NCBI GenBank assembly: GCA_001584585.1
Contig: LSYV01000045.1
Location: 895,190-919,813, forward strand
Direction of reading: 5' to 3'
Length of the DNA: 24,624 nt
DNA from: Gonium pectorale
Lineage: Eukaryota > Chlorophyta > Chlorophyceae > Chlamydomonadales > Volvocaceae
Shown here piece after piece: positions 1 to 11,289 of this stretch. The notes beneath the pieces are model-generated. The model was not told the DNA's origin. It ran no database searches and saw nothing but the letters and a program-made list of their open reading frames with translations. A program made the position numbers and the translations under genes. Each line of letters begins with the position of its first letter. Position 1 is the first letter of the stretch.

Positions 1-3000
1 GCGGTGGACCTCCGCACCCTCTGCGCCTGCCCACCTGGACCCGCCGCCGCCTCCAGCACCCACCTACAATCCCGCGGCGCCGAGCGGACCCTTGCTTCAG
101 GCTGAGCCCAAGGTGCGGTCGGCACTGCCTCTGTCGAGCTCCGCACCGGCCGCCGTGGGCTCAGCTGCCGCCGCCGGCGGCAGCGGCGGCGTGTTGTACA
201 CGTCACGGCTGGGTACATGTGTGGTGAGCGTCAAGGCGGCCGGCCACCCCCCTAACGAGGCTGCGTTCCCAGAGGTGGCGGCGGCGGTGGCGGGCGCAGC
301 GGGCGGTGCACTGCGCGCGTACAATGCCGCCGCGCTGACGGCGGCGGTGGCGGCAGCGAGGGCGGGGTCAGAGGCGGCAGGTGGCGGCGGCCGCCGCCGG
401 CGGAGCCTCATGAGCATCATAGGGAGCAGCGGCGTGGTGGTGCGCGGCTGCGTGCACCTCATACAAGTGGTGCGGATTCCCAGGTACGGCGGGACTGTGT
501 ACGGGACTGTGAAGCGAAAGTACTGCATGTGCTTGGCGCCAGTGGCGCCATTGGCACGCAGCTGCTACGGCTAAGCGAAACGGCATTCCGCGCGCACACA
601 CGGCGCCATGGGGGTCATGCGGCCCCAGCGACCCGAGGCCGGATCGGTCAGCAGCGCGCAATGCTGCCTCCTGTGTATTACCTAAGCGTCGAGTACGGCA
701 TGCAGCTGCGCGTACGGCAGGCAGACGTGGACCTGAACCGCCCAGGGTGGGCATCGGGCAGGCGGGGCAGCACCCAGCATGCGAACGTACCGTAACCCTG
801 CTTCCCCCACCTCCTCACCTGCCTCCCTACTCAACGACCCTAACCTCATGAGTCATGACCCCACTCGTGCGACGCCGCGGCCCCCCCCGCAACCTCTCCC
901 CCTCCGGCGCCCCTATCCGAAACCCCTACCGCACACCACACCGCGCCCCCTCGTGTAACCCCTACCGCAAACCCCTACCCTACCCTCTTGTAACCCCTAC
1001 CGCAACCCCTACCGCGCGCGCCGTGTGCCGAATGTTGCGTGTGTTGGTGCGCCGCAGGACGGCGCCAGCGCGGGGCCGGGTGGCGCTGCCGCGTCATTCC
1101 ATCCAGGGCCCCTTCGTCACACACGCGGTGCCGGTGCCGGCCCTGGCGCGGACCCGGTCGGACGAGGATGCGTCGGGTCGCCCGGACCTGGGTCCGGGTC
1201 TGGGTCTGGCGGCGGCGCCGCCGGCGGGCGACAATGGTCCCCCTGGCGGCCGCGACGACGCTCATGAGGAGGCGGCAACGGGAGGCGGTGCCGAGGCAGG
1301 CGCAGGTAGCGGCGACGCATGGGGACAGGAGCGTGAGGAAGGGGCAGACGTGGGCGAGCAGCCCATGCTGCCGGAGTACTACTGCGAAGCGACCGCGCCG
1401 CATAGCGCAGCTGCCGGGCTGGTTGGCGGCATCCGTGTAGTGCACACGGAGCTTATATTGCCGACGCTGTCAACGCCGTCGACGCCCTGGTCGTCGCGCC
1501 GGCGCCCGCGCTCCCCGCCGCCGCCGATGCCGGCACTCTTCATGTCCAGCGCTGCTACTTCCAACGCCGAGGCAGCAGAGCTCCAGCGTCGCAGCATCAG
1601 CGCTGGCGCCACCGGCGCCGCCGGCTCCACAGCCGCCGCGGTCGGGGCGGCAGCCGCGGCTGAAGTGTGCAGAGCATTCCCGCACCCGCGGGGGAGCGGC
1701 AGCGGAACCGCCGCAGGAACGGTGGCAGCGGCGGCGGCGGCATCTCCGCTCACGAGGCGCGGGGGTGGCCACGGTCATCATACCAGCATGCCTGCATTCA
1801 GCCTTCTGGCGCCCGGCGGCAGCGGCCATTCCGCGGGTCCGCTGGACGCCGCTGGCCTGCGCAACTACCTGAGCACCGCCAGCGCCTACAGCGGCGGCAA
1901 CGCATTCAGCAGCCACGGCAGCAACGCCGCCACGCGCAGTGTAGCTCCGGGACCCGAAGGCGCGTCGGCGCTCCCGCCCGCCCAGGGCAGCGGGGGCGAC
2001 GCGGCGACGGCAATCTCCAGCTCAGGTCTCTGTGTATCGCCGTGGGGCGCCGGCGGCGGCGGCGGCGCTGCCGCTGGCGCCGCCCCAGGTGCCGACGCCG
2101 AGGCGGAGGGCCCGGATCAGATACTGCCAATGGGGCTTCACGGGCTGTTCTCATCGACCCATGGGTCGTGCATCGGCCTGCCTACGCAGCTGGTCCGCGA
2201 GAGCCGTGAGGAGGAGGAGGGGGAAGATGACACGGAGCAGACGAAGGGGCCAGCGGCCGGAAGCGGTGTTCACGGCTGGGGCGAGGAGGCATCGGAGGCC
2301 GCACCTGCGGCTGACAGGGCCTGGGGACCGCGCACGGATGCCGCCCCAGTCCTCCTCGAGTCGCCTGAAGCCACGCTGTACGGCACCCTTCTTAGCATGT
2401 ACCGCAAGGTCGCATCGCTCGGCGGCGGCGCCGACGGCGCTGACGGCGACCGGCCGGAGAGCCAGGCAGCGGCGGCAGCGGCCATATCCCCCCGGCGAGG
2501 GCTGGCGGCAGCAGGCGGCGTGAGCGGTGGCGGCGCCACCGCCACCGCTGACGGCACTGGCGACGTCGTTGGCGCCGGCGATGATGCCGCCTCCCTGCCG
2601 CCCCTGGACTGCTACCTTGATGCTGTGGCGGTGGCTTTGGAGCCGGCGACTGGGGCCGGGGCTGTCCCAGGCGCCCGGAGCGGCGCTGGACCACGCGAGT
2701 CTTTGGTCACGTCCCATGACGCTCGTGACGCGACGGAGCGCCGCGCGAATGTGCGGGCCCGGCTCATCCTGTCGCCCGCGGCTGTGGCAGGCATCGCGGA
2801 TCTGCAGACGATGGCGGCGCTGGGCGGGGGGCGGAGCGGCTCCGGTCAGGGCTTCAGGGCCAACGGCAGCCGGGGCGACGACGGTGCTCGCGAGAGCGCC
2901 GCCGACTCCGCCGTCGGCCTCGGTTGCGGCGCAGTGCCGCGCCTTGAGCAGCTGAGGGTTCGAGTTGTGGTGGCGGGCCTACGGGGCAGTGGAGGCGCAG

Positions 3001-6000
3001 ATTCCGAGGTTGGAGGTGGTGGCGGCGACGGAGGCGACGACAGCCTCCCAGCGACGGCGGCAGCGACGGCGGCAGCGGCGGCGGCGACGGAGGCGACGGC
3101 AGCTTGCGGCGGTGTCGCCTCCGATCAGCTGGTCAGCTTGGAGCCGCTGGTGCCGCTTATGGTCGCGGATAACGCCTCACCGCTGCACGCGGCACCACCG
3201 GCGCCGTCTATTTGCGTCTGGAGTGGACCGGAGTCGTGGGAGGCCTCTCCGGAAGCGGCCGCGTCGCGCGCTGCCGCTTTGCAGCTTGAGTTCGAGGTGT
3301 GTGGTTTGCTTGCGGGCGGCCCGCGTGTGTGTTCGCGACAATCCCTGCCTCCCGGCCCGGCCCCATTCAACCCATTTGTCCAACCAGTATACCAAGAGCA
3401 ACTGTGCAACTTGGGCCATGCAACGAGGAAACGCATGCAGCAGCTGAGGCACTCGGGTCGGGTCCTAATCAACCAGGTATTCCCCCAGACTCTGCTGCTG
3501 CTGACTAGGGGCCCTCCTCCGGGTGTGGTCTAGGGCGTCAAGCACAGCGTGGAGAGATACTCATGGCAATCATGGAGCCACGTGGCTCTGAGCAGCGTGA
3601 CGCCCCGGTGCGATGGGGGCCGCACGACGGAGCCCCCGGCTCACTCAGTACAGGGGTGCGAAGAACCAGCGCGCCGGCGAGCACACCCGCGGTCTTGGGC
3701 GTCAAGGGCATCATGCGGAGGCTGCAGGTTTTACACAGACATCCGAAGAAACCTGAAGGGGGCTTATGCAAACCCTCCCTCAACAGGCACCGTACGGCCT
3801 GGTCGCGGAGAGCGGCATCTTCGGGGTCTATGTGCATGTCCTCATGCCGCCGGCTGACACGCCCGCCGGCGAGCGCCCCAGCACCGTCGGCCCAGACCGG
3901 GCCAGTGCCAGTGATGGCGGCGGCGCGCCCGCCAGCGGCGGCTCCTCTCGCCCGGGCGCCTCGGCCGCGCGGGTTCTGGCGTCGCTGCCGCTGCTGCTGA
4001 CGACCGACCCGCGGGTCGCCGCCGAGCTTAACGCCGCGTACGACGAGCACGCCAGCGCCATCTTCTACGAGTCTGGCGCCACGGACGAGGACATGCAGCC
4101 GCACCTGCCGTACAGCCTCTCTCGGCTGGCGGCGTTCCGGGACCACGTGGCGGACCTGGCGGCGGACCTGGCGGACCTGGCGGCGGGCCCGCCGCCGCCA
4201 CCGACGCCGCTGCCACTGCCACTGCCGCACACGCCGCCAGCCAGCCCTGTTACCTTGCCTGCAGTGTTACAGCCTTCGGTCGGCCGCCCAGATGCGGAAG
4301 GCGGAGCCGCAGCTTTGGCCTACGGCGGGGGTGGGCCGAGTGCGGTACAGTGGGCCACGGTGCTGACGTCACCGTCAGTGGCCCTGGGCGACGCTAGGGC
4401 GCAATCAGCCATGGTCGCGGAGGCGATCCTGCGCTACCTGCTGGGACGCGGCATGGTGGCGAGCGCGCGGCTGGTGGTGGCGGCGCTGCGGCAGCGCTGG
4501 GGCATGGCGGTGGCGGGGGAGGAGGTGCTCGTGGCGGCGGCGGGTCCGGAGGAGCAGGAGCGGGAGGAGGAGTTGCCTGGTCGCCGGAGCGACGCGCAGC
4601 GAATGATGTACACCGTACTCAACGCAGGCGGCGCTGCCCAGAGTGCCGACGGAGGTTCACGCCCAGAGGGCGACCGCGCCGCTGCCAGTGGCGATGAATC
4701 GACGCTGGAGGTGCAGCGGATCGGCACAACTGCCCGCAGTCGTGGGTATGGCAGCGGCGACGAGGTCGATGGGGGAGAGACCGCTCGTGCGTCGATGCAG
4801 CCCGGGACCCGGGTGGGCGAAAGCGAGGCTGCGGCGGTGCCCTCACCGGCAGCTGTCCCAGCGGCTCAGGCGAGGCGGACGGCGTGCGCTGCTGCCGGCT
4901 GGCGCGCTGGCTGGGAGGCAGCGGGCTGGCTATCATTCTGTGTGATCCAGCTATTGGTAAGCTCGGGGAGTGTCGGGGTGTGAAGCACCTCTTGCGCCGG
5001 ATGGTATACACTCCTCTTGCGGGAGAGCGTATGCCGCCGGGAGGGCCGCATGCGCAACGTGTAAACGAGCGCTCAGCTTGCTGACAAATGCGACGCCGGC
5101 CCAATCTGCGACTAATGTTGTGATCGTATGTTGATGCGGTCTAGGAAACGCGGCCGACACGCCGGGTTGGCCGCTCACCGCTCGCCGTCCGTCTGTTGCC
5201 TCAGGATGCCGCGGTGGCGTACCGCCCCGGCGGCACCGCGCCCCACACCGCCCTCGCCGCCGTCCCCATCGCCCTGTTCCTGGCGGCGCTGGCGGCGCTG
5301 ACGGCCCTGCTGGCGTTGCCTGAGGCCTACAGCCGCCATCGTACGGCCATTTCTCTGTTCCTGTACGGCATCTCTTCCTGTTTGGATATGATACTGCTGT
5401 ACAGGGTCTTGGTGAGTTGCCGGGCCACGCGCATCATCGACACGATCACCATCAACTCCTGCTTCTGAAGTGCGCGAGGATTCGGGTATGCATGGACCAT
5501 GCATGACGAAAGAACAAACCTTTACAAAGCAGGGCTTCCTGCGCCCGTACGTCCCGTACTTCCGCCCGTACGTACATCCCGGGTGGCCTCGGCATGAAGC
5601 AGCAGAACCACGGGCGAGATGCAAAGAGCCCACCGAGCGTGGGACGGCCAGCCAGACCTGTTGTCGGTGCCCCATCGAGCTCCCAACTCACGCTGTCTGT
5701 TGGAGTTGGTTGCGGCGTGCGGGAGCCGAGTTTCGGACTTGGCGTGTTGCTGTTGGGTGACGTGTGTTGCGGACGGGGAGAAGCGAGCAAGGCCGCCCTG
5801 CTCCGCCCTGCCCTGCAGGGAGGCCGTCCGCAGCCGCCGACCTGGCCGCACACCCTGACGTGCAGCCGCACGTTGGAGCAGCGGTCCCCCTTCAGCGCCC
5901 GCTTCCTGAGGGCCGTCGCTCAGGTGGGGCGCCTCCCCATCCCCGCCCGTGTGCTGCCGCCTGCGGTGCTCCCCTGCGGTGCGGCCCTTGCGATCGGCAT

Positions 6001-6658
6001 CTCGGGGTGCTCCGTTATGAGGGCGGCGCAAGGCAACGGCGATGTGCGTGCGCCCTAGGACCCCACCTGCGCCGTGGCGGTGTGTGGCGGTGTGCCGGTG
6101 TGGCGGTGTGGCGGTGTGCCGGTGTGCCGGTGTGCCGGTGTGCCGCACCGGAGCACGAGCACCTCGCAGCACTAACAGCAGCGGTGGCCTTTGGCGGTGC
6201 GTGCAGCTTCACACCGGGACGTGTCTTGGTCGGGCGCGCGCGTGCGTCCGATCGCGTGTGCCTGGTCGGCACAGGAGCGCGGATTTGTACGTACTCGCGC
6301 CGCTTTGCAGCACTCCATGTCCTTCTTGCACATGTGCCGCCCCGCGATCTCCAAGTGCGCCGACGCATGGCAACATGGGCGACCTGTCATGCGCACCGCC
6401 CCCTTGCACTTGTCACCCCATCCCCGTGCACAGTTGCTGGCGCAGCCCGCCTGGCTCGTCAGCTGCGAACCGTTGGCCGCGGCGCTGCTCGCCGCCTGCC
6501 GTGCGGTTCCACGCACGGTGGTTGCCGTACGGCTGCTCTGCTGGTCCCGGCTGAGCGGCATCCTGTACGACGTGGCCGCGGCGGGCATTGCCGCGGCTAT
6601 GGCCTCCACCGGGTGGCCCGCGGACGGGCGCGTTGGCGGCGGCAGCAACCATCGGTAG
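1..6658 (+). CDS. Large low-complexity membrane protein, 3' part of a multi-exon gene
   Basis: I do not recognise a named family. The start lies left of the window. The splice model I can support is exons 1-483, 687-746, 1058-3296, 3441-3476 (36-nt exon, least sure), 3787-4956, 5205-5411, 5819-6043 and 6311-6658, with stop TAG at 6656. Every join keeps phase: AG at 482-483 joins C at 687, GG at 745-746 joins G at 1058, and all later joins are phase 0. The product is about 1,590 residues here. Its first two thirds are Ala/Gly/Ser-rich with short ordered patches (GVVVRGCVHLIQ, VEYGMQLRVRQ, APYGLVAESGIFGVYVH). The last four exons are hydrophobic and should span a membrane about five or six times. 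The layout resembles large uncharacterised volvocine membrane proteins, but that comparison is from memory. Exon edges in low-complexity DNA may be off by a few codons. Confidence 0.72.
920..1016. repeat. Degenerate AACCCCTACCGC tandem repeat in intron 747-1057
   Basis: The unit AACCCCTACCGC recurs about four to five times with small changes, mixed with CCCTACC variants, between a GTGGGC donor at 747 and a GCCGCAG acceptor ending at 1057. It falls inside an inferred intron, so the open frame running through it from 855 is not taken as coding. Confidence 0.7.
4900..6658 (+). other. C-terminal membrane-spanning exons of the + strand gene
   Basis: The end of exon 3787-4956 encodes AGWLSFCVIQLL. 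Donor TTG|GTAAGC at 4957 joins acceptor CTCAG at 5204. Exon 5205-5411 encodes two hydrophobic stretches, around TALAAVPIALFLAALAALTA and ISLFLYGISSCLDMILLY. Exon 5819-6043 carries VLPPAVLPCGAALAIGI, and exon 6311-6658 carries LAAALLAAC and GILYDVAAAGIAAAMA. The hydrophobic blocks sit either side of phase-0 introns (4957-5204, 5412-5818, 6044-6310), which supports the splice model. The last residues, GWPADGRVGGGSNHR, form a short polar tail. No catalytic motif is visible. The donor at 6044 could instead lie at 5924, which would drop one membrane segment. Confidence 0.65.
6077..6142. repeat. 8-bp GT-rich minisatellite (SCGGTGTG) in an intron
   Basis: About eight units of CCGGTGTG or GCGGTGTG run head to tail, with one 2-bp insertion after the first unit. 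The array sits inside inferred intron 6044-6310 of the + strand gene. Because 8 is not a multiple of 3, changes in copy number would shift frame if it were coding, which fits an intron. Confidence 0.85.
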
Positions 6659-7815
6659 GTAGGGCAGATAGTTCGTGGTGGCAACGTACAAAGACACACA
6701 CACGCAGTCGTGCAGCTGATACTTTAGACACAGTGTCAATGTGTGCGTGCGTCTGTTCACGCATTGCACGGAAAGATACACGACGCGCCGCCACAATTGC
6801 GTGCCGGACATATGAAGTCCGTACCAATGATTGACCCGGTGCTGCGGGCTGATGCGTTGGACGCTGTGGATGGATCGTACATGCACACGATTGCGGGGGA
6901 CTGTTCATCGAGGCGGCAACATCACAATAAACTTGCTGCGAAGGGGCGCGCACCGCCGAACCGCGACGGTGCGAGCCGCGACCCCGCCATACATCGGGCC
7001 AGAGATGGGTTCCCTCTTTTCATGTGTTTCGATTACCCGTGTCACGCATGTGTTTCACGACGGATTGGTAAAGCTATGCACTAGATACTGGTATAGGCAC
7101 TGTTATAGGCTTTGTTCCGGCTATGGATTGACCCGCGGGTCGCCGGGCGAGCACTGCTGTTGTCGTGCATGTCGTGTTGCGTTGCGGAAGCGCCGGCAGC
7201 TGTTGTGAGACACCAAGAACTTCACACTCTCGGGCTTTGGCGATGGAGTATACATGAATCTGTACATGCAGTTGTTGGCATGTTGTCGGCATACACGTTA
7301 CTGTCCAGCCGCATCTGCTCCTCGCACCCTCAAAAAGTGCCTCACAAGTCTCGACTCCGCACGTACATGCTGCATTTGTGCAACAGGGCCCCGAGAGCTC
7401 AGGGGCCGTGTACGGTAACTGCGCTCATAACCCAACCCTGAGGGGTTCCTGCCATGTCGAGGAATCCTTTTCGCAATGCTACAATTTGCCAGAAACAAGC
7501 AAACCCGTCGAATGCAGCTTGGCCATGGGTGAGGACACAGCGACATCCAGCGCCGTGTAGCATCGTTTAGTGACAGCAACGCCGCAGCACGCAGGATGGG
7601 GTGACGGAATCTATGAAAGCTCGAGTATCCAGCTCATCATCTTCCTCAGCTACGTGCTTGCATTGCATATCAATCGAATGCATGCCGAAACATGACGGAC
7701 ACTGACGTGGCTCTGAAGCGGCAAGGAGCCGCGGCCTCTGCGCAATTCGTGTTGGGAACGTGAACGACGCACCGCCTTGGAGGCGGATGAAGCCGGAAGC
7801 CGGGGCCGTGAAAGC
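6659..7815. other. 3' flank and spacer, no convincing gene
   Basis: GC falls after the stop at 6658 and the open frames in all six readings are short and mixed. I found no TGTAA, the usual green-algal polyadenylation signal, close after the stop; the first on this strand is near 8188. A segment at 7693-7774 is a diverged repeat of 9261-9343. Nothing else is recognisable. Confidence 0.5.
7693..7774. repeat. Dispersed repeat, copy A (pair with 9261-9343)
   Basis: This segment aligns almost without gaps to 9261-9343. Both start TGACGGAC, share GAGCCGCGGCCTCT in the middle and end GACGCACCG. Similarity probably continues to the left in weaker form (CTCAT..TCTTCCTC, TGCAT). What it derives from is unknown. 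Confidence 0.55.
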
Positions 7816-8990
7816 CGCTAGCAAGCGCGCGTTTGCAACGCTGCCCAGTACAGCAGCTGCCCCACCTCCCACGTAGGAGGGCATGCTCACGCTGCGGTGA
7901 CCGGCTCCGGGACCGGCTCCCGCAGTCATGCACCAGCCGCATGCATACCCGGGGGACCGCCTTGTTCGCTTCGGCCCCTGAAGCACTGCACCTGTTGCTT
8001 GATCAGGAGAAGGTGTATAACAAGGCCGGCACTGGCGGCACTCCTGGATGAGACGCCGCAGCTTATCCGGCAGGCGCCCGCTTCCGACGGCCTCCGTGGG
8101 AGACCGTAGGTGTGCAGATCAGCCATAGCCACCAACGTTCACGGGTTTGCTGCGAATGCCATTTTTTCGGAGTGCAAGGCACGGACCGTGTAAGCGCGGG
8201 CCCCAGCACCCACACGGGCCATGTCTTATCAGCATGCAAACGTCAACCACGCTCATGTCACAATCGCCGAGTGCGTCCACTGCACCTTGTCCGCAGACTC
8301 ACAGACCCATCTGAACGATATGCGGACCAGTGGGACGCCCTGCGGTGGATTAGCCGCATGCAAACCGTCAGTGTGCTGGACTAGAGACATGCGTACGGTA
8401 CGTCAACTGGCCAGGTGCACGAAGAGCGGATTCCCCACAATGAGGAAACCGCACGCGTGCAAAACAATACCGCCTAGCGCTCCAAAAGGAGCACACCCAC
8501 ACCGCGGGCCGCGTAACAGCGCAAAGTGCGGCTGGTTGGCTAGGTCGCGCACCTCCCAGGGCCTCTTCCCAGCCAGCATTTCCCACAGAAGCACTACAAA
8601 GCAGTACACTGTTGCGGCATGAGCGAGGTGATGAAGATGAGACAGTTTCTAAGCAGGGCAAGGCAAACGCCCGGTTGGCGTTAAAAAATTATCACAGGAC
8701 AGGGCGGCCTGGCCCTGGGCTGTTCATAGCACTCTTGTAGTACAGGACGCCGCACGACATGCAGTGGCGATTGTGGCGTCGTACCGTGTGTTTTGTGTGT
8801 GTAGGCGTAGTTGTGCGGGTCGTACAGCTCTGCAGGTTGGCAGTCGCCGCAGTGTGGGGTTCAAGCAGTGGCACAGTGGGGCTCCATTTATGGCTGCATG
8901 CCGTACATTGCGAGATCGTACGGTTAGTGCAGCCGCCGCCGTTGCAGTTGCTAGCTCGAGCTTCGGCATTCGGATTCAATGGCCTGTACA
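7816..8990 (-). pseudogene. Orphan duplicate of the TKL kinase 3' exons
   Basis: This segment matches 12022-13155. Reading the minus strand, exon 8829-8785 (45 nt) encodes ELYDPHNYAYTHKTH, exon 8608-8553 (56 nt) encodes VYCFVVLLWEMLAGKRPWE, and exon 8339-8303 (37 nt) encodes GVPLVRISFRWV. These are kinase subdomains VIII end to X. The first two have the same lengths and phases as the other copy. The last exon is broken: its acceptor CTGCAG has become CTGCAC at 8113-8112, and 26 bp are missing near 8037-8040, removing most of the subdomain XI motif CWDPEPERRP and shifting frame. DVYGFG has decayed to HVYCFV. No N-lobe or catalytic loop is seen upstream, so it cannot encode a kinase. Confidence 0.75.
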
Positions 8991-9260
8991 TGTAGCTCAG
9001 GGGAGATGCCGCTGTTTCGAAGCTCCGGCATTTAGTTCCTGAGCAGCCGCACGTGATTCTCGCGCCCTCAACTCCTCCACGAACTCGTACATTTGCCAAG
9101 AAAGCAGGTTTGACAAGAGGGCATGCGCCACCCGATCTCACAATATCACTACATTCGGGTAGAACATTGACTGCGTGACTAGAAGTCAGGAATAATTAGT
9201 CCCCGGCTCATGAGCTTCCTCGACGGGTTTGCATGGTCAATTGTTTGCCTGCCTAATCCT

Positions 9261-9343
9261 TGACGGACAGGGACAGGAACCCGAAGCAGCGCAGAGCCGC
9301 GGCCTCTCCGCATCTCATACTTCGGAATGCGAATGACGCACCG
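9261..9343. repeat. Dispersed repeat, copy B (pair with 7693-7774)
   Basis: This is the partner of 7693-7774, same orientation and nearly the same length. Shared blocks are TGACGGAC, GAGCCGCGGCCTCT and GACGCACCG. It lies inside the 148-codon minus frame at 9179-9625, so that frame may be part of a decayed repeat rather than a gene. Confidence 0.55.
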
Positions 9344-10690
9344 TAGTTTACCCCCGGGTAACCGGCCCTGCCATTTAAAGGCCGAATGCCTGGCTACCGA
9401 ATGATACAACATGCGCTCATCACAAACCTTTGACAGCCTACAGCAACCGAACGGGGCTTGATTTGGGTAGGCGACGCGCCTCTTCCCACCGAGCAATGCC
9501 TCACCGCAGATGTGGAGTGTCAGTTGCCCTGCCGTGAACACAATAATCATCTGATCACCGCGGCATGCAGAGAACAAATGCCGTGCATACCGCAGCACGA
9601 AAGCCCAAGTCCGCGCTACGCTCACAGCTGCAATACCGTCCTACCCGCTGTGATAAAGCCAAAGTGGCATCCCCGCGAGGCAGGTGTGCACACGCAGGTG
9701 CAGTTCCGGGCGACGTGACGGTAATTCAGCATGCACTCGACAATGCCACATAGAGCCATCAGTTATGCTGTGGGTGATCTCGTGGGGCAGGTCGCCGCCA
9801 AGCCCAGCGCAGCCAAGCCCGAGTGTAAATTGGCCGTGGGCATGACGTCCCATCGCTAGTTGTCTCACCTCAGGACGCCCATCTCCGCCTTTCTTGAGCA
9901 GTAAAACGCATTCAAGTTCCGGATGACATGACAGCCATACGCAAGGCAACCGATACGCTACTCACGAGTGGTCCCCCGCATTTACAAACCAGGTATGGTG
10001 CCGACCTGAACCGAGCGGCCTTTTCATTCCGAGGCCACCAGAATCAAACCACAAAGCCATAGATGATGCAGGATAAGGATCATGAAGGATGCGGAACATG
10101 CTAGCCGAACAAGAAGGGGAAAAGCTTCAGTGAAGCTTGGAAAAGGGCGGAGCCCAGTGAGACCGTAACGGGGATTTAGGTCATAAAGGGTGAAGCGTGT
10201 ATGTGTACCGTAGCGGATGCATGGGCAGGGGCAACCGGTTTGACATAACCCGCACCCGCACGCACCCACCCTGAGGGGCAGGGGGGCGACAAAAGAGAGA
10301 CACAACCGTGTCAACCCGTCATGAACCCCAGTGTCTGTCCGCAAGTGGGCACCAAAGCTCGTTAGAGAAGTCCCGCTTGGACTGTGCGGGTTTAGTCGTG
10401 ACCGAGCCGGGTCGATGAGTAGACATGGTTGCGAGAATTGTGAGCGCCAGCAAGAAAATCAGAGGCCGGACGCCTAGCAGCGGTATGTGCATATCTCACG
10501 GTATTTTTGTGGTTTATTTCCGGCGCAGTTGACGTTGTTTGGTTGGGGCAGCTTTCAAATGCTGACCGGCCAATGGACGCGTTGACCATCGCCAAATGCT
10601 AACCAACGGCTATGGAATTCTACACACATATAAGGAATACTATTAGTATGAGACTGCAATAATTGGTTATGCGTGGGATGGAGTTTGGTG

Positions 10691-10711
10691 CGGACGGACG
10701 GACGGACGGAG
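10691..10711. repeat. (CGGA)5 tetranucleotide repeat
   Basis: Five perfect CGGA units followed by G, just before a GC-rich palindromic block and about 170 bp left of the assembly gap. Confidence 0.9.
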
Positions 10712-10727
10712 ACCGCCACCAATCCCA

Positions 10728-10772
10728 GGGGGCTCCGCCCCCCCAAGCCGCTTCGCGGCGGGGGCTCCGCCC
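10728..10772. repeat. GC-rich palindromic repeat cluster
   Basis: Two copies of GGGGGCTCCGCCC (10728-10740 and 10760-10772) flank a perfect hairpin GCCGC-TTC-GCGGC at 10747-10759. Each arm can also fold on itself as GGGGC/GCCCC. Short GC-rich palindromes of this look are common in volvocine genomes, including organelle DNA. Confidence 0.8.
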
Positions 10773-10877
10773 AAAAAAGGCACACGCCTACCATAGGAAA
10801 CATGCACGACTGGTATGGTACGACCTCCAGAGACGGATCACAAAGATCACACAAGAGAGACACGAGAGATCCTGGTG

Positions 10878-11289
10878 NNNNNNNNNNNNNNNNNNNNNNN
10901 NNNNNNNNNNNNNNNNNNNNNNNNNNNNNNNNNNNNNNNNNNNNNNNNNNNNNNNNNNNNNNNNNNNNNNNNNNNNNNNNNNNNNNNNNNNNNNNNNNNN
11001 NNNNNNNNNNNNNNNNNNNNNNNNNNNNNNNNNNNNNNNNNNNNNNNNNNNNNNNNNNNNNNNNNNNNNNNNNNNNNNNNNNNNNNNNNNNNNNNNNNNN
11101 NNNNNNNNNNNNNNNNNNNNNNNNNNNNNNNNNNNNNNNNNNNNNNNNNNNNNNNNNNNNNNNNNNNNNNNNNNNNNNNNNNNNNNNNNNNNNNNNNNNN
11201 NNNNNNNNNNNNNNNNNNNNNNNNNNNNNNNNNNNNNNNNNNNNNNNNNNNNNNNNNNNNNNNNNNNNNNNNNNNNNNNNNNNNNNNNN
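10878..11289. other. Assembly gap (412 N)
   Basis: A run of N. It lies between the two kinase 3' copies and just right of a simple repeat and strong hairpins, which could have stopped assembly. The true distance between the copies is therefore not certain. Confidence 0.99.

Larger units (their letters stand above)
8991..10877. other. Spacer left of the gap, no recognised gene
   Basis: The sequence is AT-richer than the genes. The longest readings are a 148-codon frame at 9179-9625 (-) and a 106-codon frame at 10024-10344 (-); neither shows a domain I know or splice context. A 7-bp inverted repeat with a 3-nt loop (AAGCTTC/GAAGCTT) lies at 10122-10138. A repeat related to 7693-7774 lies at 9261-9343. 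GC-rich hairpins lie at 10728-10772. Confidence 0.5.

Noticed and set aside
920..1016. Telomere-like CCCTAC repeats
   Set aside because: The unit does not match the TTTTAGGG-type algal telomere and lies in an intron.
855..3533. Single 892-codon gene starting at ATG 855
   Set aside because: The first 200 bases are a CCCTACC-type repeat between good donor and acceptor sites, and phases fit an exon starting at 1058 joined to 687-746. The tail after 3296 also looks intronic.
3538..4230. 230-codon minus-strand frame
   Set aside because: An Arg-rich shadow of the + strand exon 3787-4956, produced by GC-rich codons read backwards.
5764..6834. 356-codon + strand frame
   Set aside because: It runs through the 8-bp minisatellite and two inferred introns and does not match the hydrophobic frame that splices in phase.
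6926..6931. AATAAA as the polyadenylation signal of the + strand gene
   Set aside because: Green algae of this group mostly use TGTAA; AATAAA in AT-richer spacer is expected by chance.
7120..7150. GACCCGCGGGTCGCCG shared with 4009-4024
   Set aside because: A single GC-rich match of about 16 bp with no flanking similarity; probably chance.
9179..9625. 148-codon minus frame as a gene
   Set aside because: Part of it is a dispersed repeat and no family or splice context supports it.
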